Part shown: positions 7,599 through 16,700 of the stretch, one piece after another
Position numbering within the stretch: the first letter of the stretch is position 1
How the letters are laid out: the number at the start of each line of letters is the position of its first letter
Assembly: GCF_900110115.1 (NCBI RefSeq)
Contig: NZ_FOCM01000006.1
Coordinates: forward strand, 186,001-250,000
Direction of reading: 5' to 3'
Length of the DNA stretch: 64,000 bases
From: Palleronia pelagia
GTDB lineage: Bacteria; Pseudomonadota; Alphaproteobacteria; Rhodobacterales; Rhodobacteraceae
Notes under the pieces: generated by a model
The model's database searches: none
What the model saw: the letters and a program-made list of their open reading frames with translations, nothing else
Told to the model about the DNA's origin: nothing
Made by a program: the position numbers and the translations under genes

Positions 7599-8687
7599 TT
7601 GCCCGACACGATAGTCGAAGCCTTTTATCTCGGGGTGCGGGCGGATCTTGATCCGACCGAAAGCAATTCCCGTACCGAGAACGCGGCCGACCTCGTGGGC
7701 ACGACCTTCGGATCGTCCGCCGCACCGCTGGTCGACAACAATCTCGTCTCGCTGACCATGGTCGACTCGAATTCCAACGGGCAGATCTCGGACAATGATC
7801 TGGGAAACAGCCCGGCAGGTGAGGGGCTGCGCTATGATGGCGTGCTCCAGACGCTGGACAGCACGACCGCCTACAACATCACCATCACCTACACGAATGG
7901 TTCGACTGCACAGACCTATATCGGTCTGGTTCAGGACGTCTCGGGGCGGATGTTCTTCGTTCCGGACGTTGCGGGATCGGCCGGGAATGACCCGTTGAAT
8001 GATGCGCCCATTCGGTCGATCCACATCGACTCGGTGCTGCAGGATACCTTTTCCGGGCTGAACACGGCGGCCGAACCCGATGCCTTCGTCGCCTGCTTCG
8101 CGGCAGGGAGCCGTTTGCTCACCCCGCAGGGCGCGGTTCCGGTCGAATATCTGCGTGCCGGCGATCTCGTCCTGACCCGAGACCACGGAGCGCGGCCCGT
8201 GCGTTGGGTGCGCCGATCGCACCACTCCGCGCAGGGCGCGCGTCGGCCGATCCGGATCCGGGCCGGAGCTTTGGGGGAAGATTGCCCCGAGCGGGATCTA
8301 TTGGTGTCGCGGCAGCATCGAATTCTGGTGCGATCGCAACTGGTCATGTCCGCCACCGGGCGCGCGGAAGTCCTGGTTCCCGCGATCCGGCTGGCGGGGC
8401 TGCCCGGCGTCGCTGTGGAAAAGGGCATGACGTCCGTGTGCTATTTCCACATTCTCTTCGATCGGCACGAGATCGTTGTCGCCGAGGGATGCGAGACGGA
8501 AAGCTTCCTGATCGGACCGGTTGCCGCAGCATCCATCGGAAGACGCCTGCCCGTTACCACACCGATGGAGCCGGCGCGGCCGATCCCCTCGGGACGGGTC
8601 TGCCGAAAACTGATCGGTCAACACCGGAGGAGCGGCGATCCGCTCTGGGTGCCGGATCCGGAGCAGGACCAGGCGCGAAGCGCCTAG
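7599..8687 (+). CDS. Hint-domain protein (Rhodobacterales type)
   Basis: A 362-residue protein. Residues 1-165 are an acidic, Asn/Asp/Thr-rich beta domain with a DSNSNGQISDND calcium-type stretch. At Cys166 the Hint fold begins (CFAAGSRLLTPQGAVPVEYLRAGDLVLTRDHGARPVRWV), the self-processing fold shared by inteins and hedgehog proteins; LVSRQHRILV and HILFDRHEIVVAEG follow. No splicing C-terminus (HN-C/S) is seen, so it is a Hint of the bacterial non-intein type. The start is TTG at 7599, supported by GGAGGGG at 7587-7593; no ATG fits. The last codons overlap topA's end by four bases. A perfect CtrA-type box lies upstream. Role unknown, possibly secreted and self-cleaving. Confidence 0.8.
   Translation: MPDTIVEAFYLGVRADLDPTESNSRTENAADLVGTTFGSSAAPLVDNNLVSLTMVDSNSNGQISDNDLGNSPAGEGLRYDGVLQTLDSTTAYNITITYTNGSTAQTYIGLVQDVSGRMFFVPDVAGSAGNDPLNDAPIRSIHIDSVLQDTFSGLNTAAEPDAFVACFAAGSRLLTPQGAVPVEYLRAGDLVLTRDHGARPVRWVRRSHHSAQGARRPIRIRAGALGEDCPERDLLVSRQHRILVRSQLVMSATGRAEVLVPAIRLAGLPGVAVEKGMTSVCYFHILFDRHEIVVAEGCETESFLIGPVAAASIGRRLPVTTPMEPARPIPSGRVCRKLIGQHRRSGDPLWVPDPEQDQARSA
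8671..8685. terminator. Short hairpin between convergent Hint gene and topA
   Basis: AGGCGC-GAA-GCGCCT sits exactly on the two overlapping stop codons. It could slow transcription from both sides. There is no good T-run, so this is a weak call. Confidence 0.3.
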
Positions 8688-11419
8688 TCCGTCTTCTTCG
8701 CTGTCTTCTTGGCGGCCGGTTTCTTCTTGGTCGCCGTCGACTTCTTCGCCGCGGACTTCTTCGGCGCCGCCTTCTTGGCGCGGGTCACCTTCTTGCCGGA
8801 CTTGGCCGCGCGTTCCTCGATCAGGACCACGGCCTGGTCGATGGTGATGTCCTCGGGATCCATCGTGTCGGGGATGGTCGCGTTGATCTTCTCCCATTTC
8901 ACGTAGGGGCCGTATTTGCCCTTCATCACGTTCACGGGGCCGCCGGCCTGCGGATGCTCGCCCAGCTCGCGCAGGGGCGCCGCCGCCTGGCCGCGCCCGC
9001 CGCGGCTGGCCTTCTTTTCGGCCAGAAGCTGCACGGCGCGATTCATGCCCACGGTCCAGACATCGTCGAGCGTTTCCAGGTTGGCGTTGGTCCCGCCCCG
9101 GTCCGACGTGCTTTCGGCGTGTTTGAGGTAGGGGCCGTAGCGGCCGATATTGGCCCAGACGGTCACGCCGTCCTCGGGGTGCGGCCCGATCTCGCGCGGC
9201 AGCGAAAGCAGCATCACGGCGCGCTCGAGCTCGAGCTCTTCCGGGGGCCAGTCCTTCGGCACCGACTGCCGCGGCGGCTTCTTGTTCTCTTCGGTTGCCT
9301 CTCCGCGCTGGACGTAGGGGCCGAACCGGCCCTTGAAGACGCGGATCTCGTCGCCCTGGTCCTCGCCCAGCAGCTTGCCCTCGGGCGGGATCGCCGATTT
9401 CTCGGCCTCCGGGTCGGGCGGGCCGAAGGGCCGGGTATAGCGGCATTCCGGATAGTTCGAGCAGCCGATGAACGCCCCGCCGGACCGCGCGGTGCGCATC
9501 GAAAGCCGCCCGGCGCCGCAATTGGGGCACAGGCGCGGGTCGCTGCCATCGGGGTTCGGCGGGAACAGGTGCGGCTCGAGCACCTCGTTGATCTTCTCCA
9601 GCACATCGGTGATGCGCAGTTCGGACGTCTCGGCGATGGCGGCCGAGAAATCGCGCCAGAACCGCGACAGCAGATCCTTCCAGTCCTGGTCGCCCGCGCT
9701 CACGTGGTCGAGCTGGTCTTCGAGGTCGGCGGTGAAGTCGTATTCTAGGTAGCGGCGGAAATAGTTCTCGAGGAAGGCGATCACCAGCCGGCCCTTGTCC
9801 TCGGGGATCAGCCGGTTGCCGTCCTTGCGGACATACTCGCGGTCCTGGATCGTGGTGACGATCGAGGCATAGGTCGACGGCCGCCCGATCCCGAGCTCCT
9901 CCATCCGCTTCACCAGCGTCGCCTCGGTGTAGCGCGGCGGCGGCTGGGTGAAGCTCTGGGTCGCGAGCACGGCGGCGTTCTCGGACAGGACCGCGCTGCC
10001 GTTCCTGCGCATGCCCGGGGCCTCGTCCGCGACCACGTCATCGCGCTTGTCGGCCTTGGCGAAATCGCCTTGCAGGCCGGCCTTCGAGAACGCGGCGGTC
10101 TCGCCCTCCATGATCTGGGGCAGGCGCTTGTCATCCTCGTCGGTGACGTCGTCGCGGCCTTCCTCGTAGACGCGCAGGAAGCCGTCGAACGTGACGACCT
10201 GGCCGGTGGCGCGCAGCACGACCTGGCGGTCGGAATCGGCGATGTCGACGGTCGTCCGCTCCATCTTGGCGGCTTCCATCTGGCTGGCCAGCGTCCGCTT
10301 CCAGATCAGGTCGTAAAGCTTGCGCTGGTCGCCGTCGCGGATGTCCAGATCGTCGACCGATTTGGTCATGTCGGTGGGCCGGATGCATTCGTGCGCTTCC
10401 TGCGCGTTCTTCGCCTTGTTCTTGTAGATGCGCGGGCTGCCGGGCACGTAGTCCTTGCCATAGCGCTGGGCGATGGCGTCGCGCGCGCCGGTCACGGCCT
10501 CGGGCGCCATGTCGATGCCGTCGGTCCGCATGTAGGTGATGTGCCCGGCCTCGTACAGCCGCTGCGCCGTCGACATGCAGGCCCGCGCGCCCATGCCGAA
10601 CTTGCGGCTGGCTTCCTGCTGCAGGGTCGACGTCATGAAGGGGGGCGCGGGGTTGCGGGTCGTGGGCTTCGCCTCGACCGAGTCGATCTTGAGCTTGCGC
10701 GACGTCACCGCCTGCACGGCCATTTCGGCCTGCGTCTCGTTCTGGAGGCTGAAGCGGTCCAGCTTGTTGCCGGCAAGGGTGGTCAGGCGCGCTTCGAAAT
10801 CCTGGCCACGGGGCGTCGTGAGCAGGGCCTTCACCTGCCAGTATTCGCGCGGCCGGAACGCCTCGATCTCCATCTCGCGCTCGACGATCAGGCGCAGGCA
10901 GACCGACTGCACCCGGCCCGCCGATTTCGCGCCGGGCAGCTTGCGCCAGAGCACGGGGCTGAGATTGAAGCCCACGAGATAGTCGAGCGCCCGGCGCGCG
11001 AGATACGCCTCGACCAGCGGCTCGTGCACCTGGCGCGGGTTCTTCATCGCCTCGGTCACGGCGGACTTGGTGATCGCGTTGAAGACAACCCGGCTGACGG
11101 GCGTGTCCTTCTTGATCGCCTTGCGGTTCTTCAGCGCCTCCTGGAGGTGCCAGCTGATCGCCTCGCCCTCGCGGTCGGGGTCGGTGGCGAGGATCAGCGC
11201 GTTGTCGTCCTTCAGCGCGTCGGCGATCGCCTTGACGTGCTTCTTGCTGTCGCTCGCGATCTCCCACTTCATGTCGAAATCGTGCTCGGGGTCGACGGAT
11301 CCATCCTTCGGCGGCAGGTCGCGAACGTGCCCGTACGAGGCCAGCACGGTGTAATCGGGACCGAGATACTTGTTGATGGTCTTGGCCTTGGCAGGCGATT
11401 CGACGACGACGACCGGCAT
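8684..11419 (-). CDS. topA: DNA topoisomerase I (type IA)
   Basis: A 911-residue enzyme that relaxes negative supercoils. The Toprim domain is at residues 1-130 (VVVESPAKAKTINKYLG, ATDPDREGEAISWH). The catalytic Tyr is residue 296 in ITYMRTDGIDMA. The strand-passage domains run to about 570. One four-Cys zinc finger is seen (LCPNCG...GCSNYPEC), followed by Topo_C repeats with FGPYVQRG, YGPYLKHA and YGPYVKWE, and a Lys/Ala-rich DNA-binding tail (KKAAPKKSAAKKSTATKKK). The start is the ATG at 11419 with AAGGAA upstream; a longer frame adds 23 residues with no family match. Only one Cys4 finger, fewer than in E. coli, is normal for alphaproteobacteria. Confidence 0.95.
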   Translation of the reverse strand: MPVVVVESPAKAKTINKYLGPDYTVLASYGHVRDLPPKDGSVDPEHDFDMKWEIASDSKKHVKAIADALKDDNALILATDPDREGEAISWHLQEALKNRKAIKKDTPVSRVVFNAITKSAVTEAMKNPRQVHEPLVEAYLARRALDYLVGFNLSPVLWRKLPGAKSAGRVQSVCLRLIVEREMEIEAFRPREYWQVKALLTTPRGQDFEARLTTLAGNKLDRFSLQNETQAEMAVQAVTSRKLKIDSVEAKPTTRNPAPPFMTSTLQQEASRKFGMGARACMSTAQRLYEAGHITYMRTDGIDMAPEAVTGARDAIAQRYGKDYVPGSPRIYKNKAKNAQEAHECIRPTDMTKSVDDLDIRDGDQRKLYDLIWKRTLASQMEAAKMERTTVDIADSDRQVVLRATGQVVTFDGFLRVYEEGRDDVTDEDDKRLPQIMEGETAAFSKAGLQGDFAKADKRDDVVADEAPGMRRNGSAVLSENAAVLATQSFTQPPPRYTEATLVKRMEELGIGRPSTYASIVTTIQDREYVRKDGNRLIPEDKGRLVIAFLENYFRRYLEYDFTADLEDQLDHVSAGDQDWKDLLSRFWRDFSAAIAETSELRITDVLEKINEVLEPHLFPPNPDGSDPRLCPNCGAGRLSMRTARSGGAFIGCSNYPECRYTRPFGPPDPEAEKSAIPPEGKLLGEDQGDEIRVFKGRFGPYVQRGEATEENKKPPRQSVPKDWPPEELELERAVMLLSLPREIGPHPEDGVTVWANIGRYGPYLKHAESTSDRGGTNANLETLDDVWTVGMNRAVQLLAEKKASRGGRGQAAAPLRELGEHPQAGGPVNVMKGKYGPYVKWEKINATIPDTMDPEDITIDQAVVLIEERAAKSGKKVTRAKKAAPKKSAAKKSTATKKKPAAKKTAKKTD

Positions 11420-12058
11420 GAAATTTCCTTGCTCACGCGACGCGGGATGTGGCGGCGCAAAATGTGGGGTCGGCCCACGGCTTGTCAATCGGCCTAGGCC
11501 CGGGGGCGGCGCGGCGCAAGTCGCAATCGGGTGTGCGGCGGCTGGGCGGTGGAGGCGTCGGATGGCCCGAAGCGGATAGCGTGGCGCCAGCGTCTCAACC
11601 TCGCTGATAGGCTGTTGACCCTACAGCGAAGCGCATCCTTTCGGCCCTGTTTGTCACTGCGGACGCGGGTCCTTGGCGCCTTTCAGTCCGTGCGTATGGG
11701 ATGGCGCAAATTGCTGGTGCGGCCGGACCCTGCAGCGAGGCGCGCCACGCGACCTCGTGGCCTGCCGCAGGTTCGCGCGCATGTGAACGGTGGAATAAAG
11801 GTGGTCCATGGTCGGCCTCGCTGGACCAGTGAGTCGGTCTTCTGGGCCCAGGTCCTCGACGCCGATGGTGTGCGCCTTACTTCGGTCGCTCGTTCAGTTC
11901 TGCTCCGTCACGACGGCCAGATCCCGCTGCACACCGATGATCGCCTGAACGACGTCGCGGCTCGCGCGCCCGTGCAGCCTGAGCCTCTGTTGCCCTGCGC
12001 GGTTTCGTTTCCTCCGCGATGGCATTCTTCGCTGATCGGACACTTTGGATCTGGTTGG
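11420..12058. other. 639-base region without a supported gene
   Basis: Between the topA start and the dprA stop. A plus-strand frame (11531-12190) is open, but its product is Arg/Pro/Ser-rich, matches nothing I know and runs into dprA antisense. By eye the stretch 11580-12050 looks less GC-rich than its flanks, and dprA's 3' part is similar. It must carry the topA promoter. It may be a decayed gene or imported DNA; I could not identify a relic on either strand. Confidence 0.4.
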
Positions 12059-13483
12059 TCAGACCCGGCTCAGCAGCCCGCCGGGTTGCCGCAGGATGCG
12101 ACCGTCGAGTTCCAGGGTCACGATCTCGGCGGTGACGCGCGACGTGGATTGGCCGAGATCGCGGATGAGCTGGTCCTCCGAGGTGGGTGACGGCCCCAGC
12201 CGGTCGAGGATCTGCTGGTGGAGGGCCGCGGTCTCGGACAGGCTTCTCGGCGCCGGCCGGTTTTGCGGTATCTCCGCGGCGGTGCGAGCGTGTTTCGCCT
12301 TCCGATCAGCTTGCTGAGCACCCAGCGAGGCGTCCGGTCGCGGTGCCGTGTCTTCCGATGTTGCCTTTCCCGTCGCTGCCGGGGAGATCGCCTGTTCAGA
12401 GCGATCAGGATCCGCAGTCGCGCGCTCGTCGGCACCGGAGCCATTCGATGCGGATCGTGGCGCCTCCTCCGTGTTGGATTGTTCTGTCTGAGCCCGGGCG
12501 TTCCGATCCACCGCTGTCGCCCCCGCCACAACGGGGTCCGTGGTCCTGCGCGCGTCTTCATCGGCCGGTACCGCCGCCGCGACGCTTTGCGCGGGCAAGG
12601 CAGCCAGCGCTTCGGCAATATCACGTGGACCGCGTACCAGCGTGGCACCGTCCCGGATCAGCATGTTGCAGCCGGCGGCGCGGGCGTCGAACGGGTGGCC
12701 GGGCACCGCCCAGACCTCGCGGCCCTGGTCCAGGGCGTCGCGCGCGGTGATGAGACTGCCCGATTTCGCCGCCGCCTCGACGACCAGAACGCCGCGCGAC
12801 AGGCCCGCGATCAACCGGTTGCGGCGCGGGAAGTGCCGCGCCTGCGGCTTCAGGCCGATGGGCTGTTCCGACAGGATCAGGCCATGCTCCTCGATCTCGC
12901 GTGCCAGCACCGCGTTCTCGGGCGGATAGACCACGTCCACCCCGCCGGCCATCACGGCGATCGTCCCGGTGGCCAGCGTGGCCTTGTGAACCTCGGTATC
13001 GATGCCGCGGGCAAGGCCGGAAACGGTCACGATGCCCTCGCGCCCCAGCCCGTCGGCCATCGACCGCGCCATGCGCAGCCCCAGCGACGACGCGTTGCGC
13101 GCGCCGACCATGGCCACGGTGGCCTGTGCCATCATCGCGGGTCGGCCCAGTGCCCAGAGCAGGGGTGGCGGGTCGGGGATGTCGGCCAGCGCAGGGGGAT
13201 ACGCGTCACTGCCCCAGGCGATCAGTCGCGCACCGGCGAGACGGCCGCGCCGCAGCTCGTCCGCGGCGCTGTCGCGGCCGACGGGCGCATAGTCCGACAC
13301 ACCGGCGGCCGTGGCGATGGCCGGCAGCGCGTCCAGTGCCGCGGCGGCGCTTCCGTGTTCGGTCATGAGGCGGAAAAAGGTGCTGACGCCCACCCGGCGT
13401 GAGCGCAAGAGACGGAGCCAGTCGAGCCATTCTTCCTCGGAGTGGGGTGGGGTGAGGGGGGTGATGGAAGGGAATAAATCCAA
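12059..13483 (-). CDS. dprA: DNA-processing protein DprA
   Basis: A 474-residue protein that loads RecA on incoming single-stranded DNA during transformation. An N-terminal SAM-like region (EEEWLDWLRLLRSRRVGVSTFFRL) comes first. Then comes the Rossmann-like core, about residues 80-295, with VAMVGARNASSLG, VSGLARGIDTEVHKATL, GGVDVVYPPENA, FPRRNRLIAGLSRGVLVVEA, SGSLITARDALDQGREVWAVPGHP and GCNMLIRDGA. An acidic, low-complexity linker of about 110 residues leads to a C-terminal winged helix (about 415-474). The start is TTG at 13483; no ATG fits the family N-terminus. A TTAA-N7-TTAA box lies 49-63 bases upstream. In Rhodobacter, DprA is needed to receive gene-transfer-agent DNA. Confidence 0.92.
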   Translation of the reverse strand: MDLFPSITPLTPPHSEEEWLDWLRLLRSRRVGVSTFFRLMTEHGSAAAALDALPAIATAAGVSDYAPVGRDSAADELRRGRLAGARLIAWGSDAYPPALADIPDPPPLLWALGRPAMMAQATVAMVGARNASSLGLRMARSMADGLGREGIVTVSGLARGIDTEVHKATLATGTIAVMAGGVDVVYPPENAVLAREIEEHGLILSEQPIGLKPQARHFPRRNRLIAGLSRGVLVVEAAAKSGSLITARDALDQGREVWAVPGHPFDARAAGCNMLIRDGATLVRGPRDIAEALAALPAQSVAAAVPADEDARRTTDPVVAGATAVDRNARAQTEQSNTEEAPRSASNGSGADERATADPDRSEQAISPAATGKATSEDTAPRPDASLGAQQADRKAKHARTAAEIPQNRPAPRSLSETAALHQQILDRLGPSPTSEDQLIRDLGQSTSRVTAEIVTLELDGRILRQPGGLLSRV

Positions 13484-13531
13484 GACCGTCCTGGCTCCGT
13501 CAATTGCACGAGGACTGTGCGTGCCGGATGG

Positions 13532-13546
13532 TTAAGCGTGTCTTAA
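13532..13546 (-). promoter_or_regulatory. dprA: CtrA-type binding box upstream of dprA
   Basis: TTAAGCGTGTCTTAA is a perfect TTAA-N7-TTAA, centred about 56 bases before the dprA start. The spacing matches the boxes at 7541 and 51533. It suggests that dprA is under CtrA control, as known for competence/GTA-recipient genes in Rhodobacter capsulatus. Confidence 0.6.
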
Positions 13547-13692
13547 TGGCGGGCGGGCGGAGCAGCGCTTTTTGCTATCCATCTGTTAAGCCCGGTGAAT
13601 TTTCTTCTATTGCAGCATTCGCGGGCGCGGTCGGTCTTGCGGCGCGTCGCTTGGGTACGGCGCCTGCATATCTGGACGCGGCCCCCATATCT

Positions 13693-13701
13693 TGTGGATA
13701 A
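13693..13701 (-). promoter_or_regulatory. Single consensus DnaA box
   Basis: TGTGGATAA, the complement of the strict DnaA 9-mer TTATCCACA, lies 95 bases upstream of smc. It is single, so this is not an origin. It could be a DnaA control site for smc, or chance. Confidence 0.35.
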
Positions 13702-13795
13702 GCTGCAAACGCTCGGCGGATTTTGGGGCTCTTGCTTGACAGCCCAGCCCCCTGGCCCGGACACTGGCCCCGATTCCCGCCGGACCGGATCTCCC

Positions 13796-16700
13796 ATGCG
13801 ATTTACCCGACTTCGACTCAATGGCTTCAAATCCTTCGTGGACCCGACCGACCTGGTCATCCACGACGGGCTGACCGGCGTGGTCGGGCCCAATGGTTGC
13901 GGCAAGTCGAACCTGCTTGAGGCGCTGCGCTGGGTGATGGGCGAGAACCGCCCGACGGCCATGCGCGGCGGCGGGATGGAAGACGTGATCTTCGCCGGCG
14001 CCTCCAGCCGGCCGGCGCGCAATTTCGCCGAAGTTTCGCTGCATATCGACAACGCGGACCGGCTGGCGCCCGCCGCCTTCAACGAGCACGACCAGATCGA
14101 GATCGTGCGCCGCATCACCCGCGACGCGGGCTCGGCCTACAAGGCGGCGGGCAAGGACGTGCGGGCGCGGGACGTGCAGATGCTGTTCGCCGATGCCTCG
14201 ACCGGCGCGCATTCGCCCGCCCTGGTCCGGCAGGGCCAGATTTCCGAGCTGATCAACGCCAAGCCCACGGCGCGCCGCCGGATTCTGGAAGAGGCGGCGG
14301 GCATTTCGGGCCTTTACCAGCGGCGGCACGAGGCCGAGCTGAAGCTGAAGGGTGCCGAATCCAACCTGACCCGCGTCGATGACGTGATCGAAAACCTGGC
14401 GGCGCAGCTGGCACAGCTGGCCCGTCAGGCGAAGCAGGCTGCGCGGTACCGCGAGATCGGCGCGCGGCTGCGGCAGGCCGAGGGATTGCTTCTCTATATC
14501 CGCTGGCGCGATGCCGACGCCGCGCGGGCCGATGCCGAGGCCGCGCTGTCGGGCCACGTGACCGAGGCCGCGCGCGCCGAACGCGCCGCGGTCGCGGCCG
14601 CCCGCGCCCGCGAGGCCGCCGAGACCGCCCTGCCGCCGCTGCGCGAGGAGGACGCCATCGCCGCCGCGCTGGTTCAGCGTCTGGGCGTCGAGCGTGGCAC
14701 GCTGGACGAGCAGATCCGCCGTGCCGACAGCACGATCGGAACCCTGTCGAAGCGGCTCGACCAACTGTCCCGCGATGCCGAGCGGGAGCGGGCCCTGAAC
14801 GCCGACGCGGGCGACAGCATCGCGCAGCTGGAGCAGGAACGCGCCGAGCTTGTCCGCGCGGCGGACGGCTTCGAGGGGGACCTCGCCGGGGCCGCCGAGG
14901 AGGCGCGTTCTGCGGGTGCCGTCCTGTCCGAGCGCGAGGCCGCCCTGGCGCAATTGACCGAGGACGTGGCCCGGCTGGCGGCCCGACACCAGTCGGCCGA
15001 GCGCATGGTGGCCGACGGGCGCAAAACGCTGGAGCGGGCCGAACGCGGGGCCGAGGCCGCGCGCGGTTCGGTCTCCGAGGCCGAGGCGGCGCTGGAGAAT
15101 GCCCACGGGGCCCAGGAGGAGGCGGCCGCCGAGCAAGATGCGGCGCAGGCCCTTGCCGCACGGGCCGAAGCCGCGCTGGCCGGAGCCGAGGACGCCCGCG
15201 CCAAGGTGCAGTCGCAGGAATCCGATGCCCGCGCCGCCCGGTCCGAGATCGAGGGCGAGCTGGGCGCGCTGGGCGCGGAGGCGGCCGCGCTGGAAAAGCT
15301 CGTGGCCCGCGACACGGCCGAGGGCGGGCAGGTGATGGACAGCCTGTCGGTCGATCCCGGTTTCGAGGCGGCGCTGGGCGCGGCGCTGGCCGACGACCTG
15401 CGCGCGCCGGTGGTGTCGCAGGGCTCGGGCTGGCACGCGCTGCCGGACTATCCCGCGCCGCAGGCCCTGCCCGAGGGCGCTTCGCCCCTGTCCGGCCACG
15501 TCCGCATGCCCAACGTGCTGCGGCGCCGGCTGGCGCAGGTCGGCGTCGTCGCACCCGAGGATGCGGCGCGGCTGCAGCCGCGGCTGGCGCCGGGACAGCG
15601 GCTGGTCAGCACGGCCGGTGATCTCTGGCGGTGGGACGGATACGTCACGGCGGCGGCGGATGCGCCGTCGGCGGCGGCGCTGCGGCTTCAGCAGGTGAAC
15701 CGGCTGGAAGGGCTGCGCAAGGACCTGGCGGCGCTGCAGTCGCGCGCGGCCGAGGCCAAGGCGACCCACGACGCCCTGCGCGAACGGCTGGACCAGTTGA
15801 CCGCCGCCGACCGCGACGCCCGGCAGGCCCGGCGCGAGGCCGACGCGCGGGTGGCCGACCTGGGCCGTCGCCTGAGCCGGGCCGAGGCCGACCGGACCTT
15901 CGCCGAGGGCAAGCTCGAGACCGCGCGCCTTGCCGTGACCCGTCACGATGACGAGGCGATGGCGGCGCGGCGCGCGGTGACCGAGGCCGAGCGCGCCCTC
16001 GAGGGCCTTGCCGACCTGTCCCAGCAGCGCGCCCGCGTCGAGGACGTGAAGATGACGGTCGAGGCCGCGCGCATGACCATGATGGCGCGCCGGTCCGCCC
16101 ATGACGAGCTGAAGCGCGAAGGCGAGGATCGTGCCCGGCGGCTGGCCGCCATCGACAAGGACCTGGGCGGCTGGCGCAACCGGCTGGACAACGCGGGCGC
16201 CCGCCTGTCCGAGGTCGAGCGTCGCCACGCCGAGACCGAGGCCGAGCTGGCCGAGGCCCGTGCCGTTCCCGAGACGCTTGCCGCCAAGCGTGCCGAGCTG
16301 GCCAGCGGGATCGAGGCGGCCGAGGCGCGGCGCACGGCGTCGTCCGACGCGCTGGCCGAGGGCGAGACGGTTCTGCGCGACGCCGCCCAGGCCGAGCGGG
16401 ACGCCGAGCGCGCCGCTGGCACCGCGCGCGAGGCCCGCGCCAGCGCCGAGGCGCGGAGCGACGCGGCGCGCGAAACCGTTCAGGCCGCCGAAGCCCGCAT
16501 CGAGGAAGTGCTTGAGCGTACGCCGGAGCAGCTGCGCGACACGCTCGACACCGGGCCGAACGAGCTACCCCCGGCGGACGCGGTCGAGGAAGAGCTCGCC
16601 AAGCTGCGGCGCCAGCGCGACGGGTTGGGCGCGGTGAACCTGCGGGCCGAAGAGGACGCGCGCGAGGTCGAGACCGAGCACGCGGCGCTGGTCAACGAGA

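Larger units (their letters stand above)
13484..13795. other. Divergent dprA-smc intergenic region
   Basis: 312 bases without a supported gene. It holds the CtrA-type box for dprA (13532), a consensus DnaA box (13693) and a TTGACA at 13736-13741 that could be the -35 of smc, although no clear -10 follows it. The frame leading into smc is open from 13595, but the added 67 residues match nothing in SMC proteins. Confidence 0.5.

Noticed and set aside
11531-12190. A 219-codon open frame on the plus strand between topA and dprA
   Set aside because: No family resemblance, unusual composition, and its last part is antisense to the dprA winged helix.
13595-13795. A 67-residue N-terminal extension of SMC
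   Set aside because: The family start is MRFTRLRLNGFKSF at 13796; the extension matches nothing and covers the promoter region.
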